A stretch of 64,000 bases of DNA from an uncultured Prevotella sp. (GTDB lineage: Bacteria > Bacteroidota > Bacteroidia > Bacteroidales > Bacteroidaceae): NCBI GenBank assembly GCA_946998205.1, contig CAMPYJ010000005.1, positions 1 to 64,000 of the forward strand, in the 5' to 3' direction. Under the pieces are notes generated by a model. It was not told the DNA's origin, ran no database searches, and worked only from the letters and a program-made list of their open reading frames with translations. This document shows positions 62,441-64,000 of this stretch, piece by piece. The translations under genes were made by a program, and so were the position numbers. Each line of letters opens with the position of its first letter. The first letter of the stretch is position 1.

Positions 62441-64000
62441 ATGGGAATAAAAAGGAAGAAGCCCGAGCGGAAACCTAAGAATGTGGGTGAGGCTGTGGGC
62501 TTTCAAAATATCTTCAGTAACGAAAAAACAGATTTTCTCTTAGGGGCCATCCTTCTGGTCATTGCAGTGTACGTCATCATCGCAATGGTTTCTTATTTTC
62601 AAACAGGACAGGCAGACCAGAGTATCCTCGAGGATTTGAGGCCAAGGGAATGGATGAACTCCGACCGCAGCTTCTCTAATTATTGCGGAAGCATCGGCGC
62701 CATCATCGCTTACACGTTGATTGCCGTCAACTTCGGCATTCCCGCATTTCTGATACCGCTGTTCATCATTCTGCTGGGTCTTAACTTGATGAAAGCCTAC
62801 AAGATTAACCTGTGGAAATGGTTTCTCGGCATGGCCCTCGTCATGATATGGAGTTCTGTCACGCTGGCCAAGTTTGCTACGCCGCTGATGGGTGAGCTGG
62901 TGTTCAATCCCGGAGGCAGACACGGCCTCTTCTGCGTTCAGCAATTGGAGAATTTGGCGGGTCCTCCCGGACTAACCGCCATTCTGTTGTTGGCGGCGCT
63001 GGCGTTTTTAACCTGTTTAAGCGCCGAGACGATAGAAGTGATACGAAAGGCATTGAATCCCGTGAGGTACTTAACTCGCAAGATTCCTTTCACGGTAACG
63101 AACCTCGCTCATCACGAAAGCGCGGATTCTGCGGTTAAGAAAAAGGAGAAAGATGAGGTTCAAACCAGTGACGGCACATCATCTGATGACGCCGAAGACA
63201 CGACGCCGACGGTGGTAGATCTAACGGACGTGTCTAAATTTACAAGCAGCTCGACGAAAAAATCCAATGACAAGACTGTTTCCGCTCAGTCCCCGGGTGA
63301 AGACGAGGCGTCGCACCTGACGGTGGAAGTGGCTACTGAAGATGAGAAAGCATCTGGCAAAACATTGACTGCAGAAGAGGTTTTGAAGACGCCCATCAAC
63401 CCCAAGGAGCCTTTCTTGAAGTATAAATATCCCGGACTTGACTTGTTAAAGAAATACGAGACCGACAACAAGCCACAGGTAGACATGGACGAAATCAAGG
63501 CCAACAACGCCCGTATCGTAGAAGTGCTCAACAGTTTTGGCGTTTCAATCCGTGAAATCAAGGCCACGGTAGGCCCAACCATCACGCTCTACGAGATTAC
63601 GCCAGCCGAGGGTGTGCGCATCTCTAAAATCAGAAACCTGGAGGATGACATCGCCTTAAGCCTTGCCGCATTGGGAATACGTATCATCGCTCCTATCCCA
63701 GGAAAGGGCACTATTGGCATTGAAGTGCCAAACAAGAAGCCGACCATCGTATCCATGGAAAGCATATTGAACTCTAAAAAGTTCCAAGAGTCAACCATGG
63801 AGCTGCCTTTAGCCATTGGGAAAACCATCACCAACGAAGTATTCATGGTGGATTTGGCAAAGATTCCACATCTTTTAGTCGCTGGTGCAACGGGACAAGG
63901 AAAGTCAGTCGGACTGAATGCCATCATCACCTCACTGCTCTACAAGAAGCACCCCAATGAGCTGAAGATTGTCTTAATCGACCCCAAAAAGGTGGAATTC
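62441..64000 (+). CDS. ftsK: DNA translocase FtsK, 5' part
   Basis: FtsK pumps chromosome ends through the septum and helps resolve dimers at dif. The first 520 codons are in the window, and the frame is open to the end. The N-terminus has four membrane segments (residues about 30-190; FLLGAILLVIAVYVIIAMV is the first), then a charged linker (about 225-320), then the alpha-domain (PQVDMDEIKANNARIVEVL) and the start of the motor with Walker A GATGQGKSVG near residue 485 and Walker B beginning IVLIDPKKVEF at the window edge. The missing part should hold the rest of the RecA-like motor and the gamma domain. Confidence 0.95.
   Translation, partial: MGIKRKKPERKPKNVGEAVGFQNIFSNEKTDFLLGAILLVIAVYVIIAMVSYFQTGQADQSILEDLRPREWMNSDRSFSNYCGSIGAIIAYTLIAVNFGIPAFLIPLFIILLGLNLMKAYKINLWKWFLGMALVMIWSSVTLAKFATPLMGELVFNPGGRHGLFCVQQLENLAGPPGLTAILLLAALAFLTCLSAETIEVIRKALNPVRYLTRKIPFTVTNLAHHESADSAVKKKEKDEVQTSDGTSSDDAEDTTPTVVDLTDVSKFTSSSTKKSNDKTVSAQSPGEDEASHLTVEVATEDEKASGKTLTAEEVLKTPINPKEPFLKYKYPGLDLLKKYETDNKPQVDMDEIKANNARIVEVLNSFGVSIREIKATVGPTITLYEITPAEGVRISKIRNLEDDIALSLAALGIRIIAPIPGKGTIGIEVPNKKPTIVSMESILNSKKFQESTMELPLAIGKTITNEVFMVDLAKIPHLLVAGATGQGKSVGLNAIITSLLYKKHPNELKIVLIDPKKVEF

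Overview
The window looks like chromosome from a Bacteroidales bacterium, most likely Prevotella or a close relative. SusC/SusD pairs, FecR/ECF sigma regulation, lipoproteins with acidic residues after the lipid cysteine, a FeoA-FeoB fusion and a DUF4491 protein all point that way. So do promoters of the Bacteroidetes type: TTTG, about 20 bases, then TAnnTTTG. Most genes are conserved housekeeping genes. The accessory part is 4.4-31.4 kb. Gene identities come from reading motifs, without database searches.

Layout. 0-4 kb: the end of an unidentified gene, a PD40-type secreted protein, a nucleoside phosphorylase and mnmE. 4.4-16.4 kb (minus strand): a polysaccharide-utilisation-type locus made of an ECF sigma factor, a FecR anti-sigma factor, a SusC with an STN signalling domain, a SusD and a 1422-residue GH85 endo-beta-N-acetylglucosaminidase. 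It should release and import N-glycans from host glycoproteins. 16.7-31.4 kb (minus strand): a run of ten closely spaced genes, namely a FecA-like TonB receptor, a second SusC/SusD pair, a degenerate Mx1-type metallopeptidase lipoprotein, a DUF4302 lipoprotein, further surface lipoproteins, a secreted CBM/FnIII protein and a BspA-type leucine-rich repeat protein. The gene content resembles the Iron Capture System (Ics) of Capnocytophaga canimorsus, which takes iron from transferrin. That link is inference.

31.5-47.1 kb: riboflavin synthase, preceded by a promoter, an approximately 200-nt structured RNA and an intrinsic terminator; a TolC-like protein; a HAD phosphatase; an SDR; sppA; lpxK overlapping a purine nucleoside phosphorylase by 119 nt; thiL; tRNA-Phe; rlmH; a DUF4491 protein; a phosphohexomutase; and feoAB. 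47.2-50.4 kb: two tandem tRNA-Lys genes, tRNA-Glu and tRNA-Ser on the other strand, cdd, a beta-helix lipoprotein and a decayed HAD-phosphatase pseudogene. 50.4-64 kb: a DUF3298-like lipoprotein, rsmG, an MBL hydrolase, ruvC, a DUF6057-like membrane protein, glgB, a MORN-repeat protein, kdsB, an overlapping exonuclease-rlmI-tilS operon, and the start of ftsK, cut by the window end.

A dispersed palindromic repeat family starting GGGCGGTTCTATAAATTACC occurs in at least five intergenic regions. One member is a near-perfect 164-bp palindrome. I see no insertion sequence, CRISPR array, rRNA gene or replication origin.
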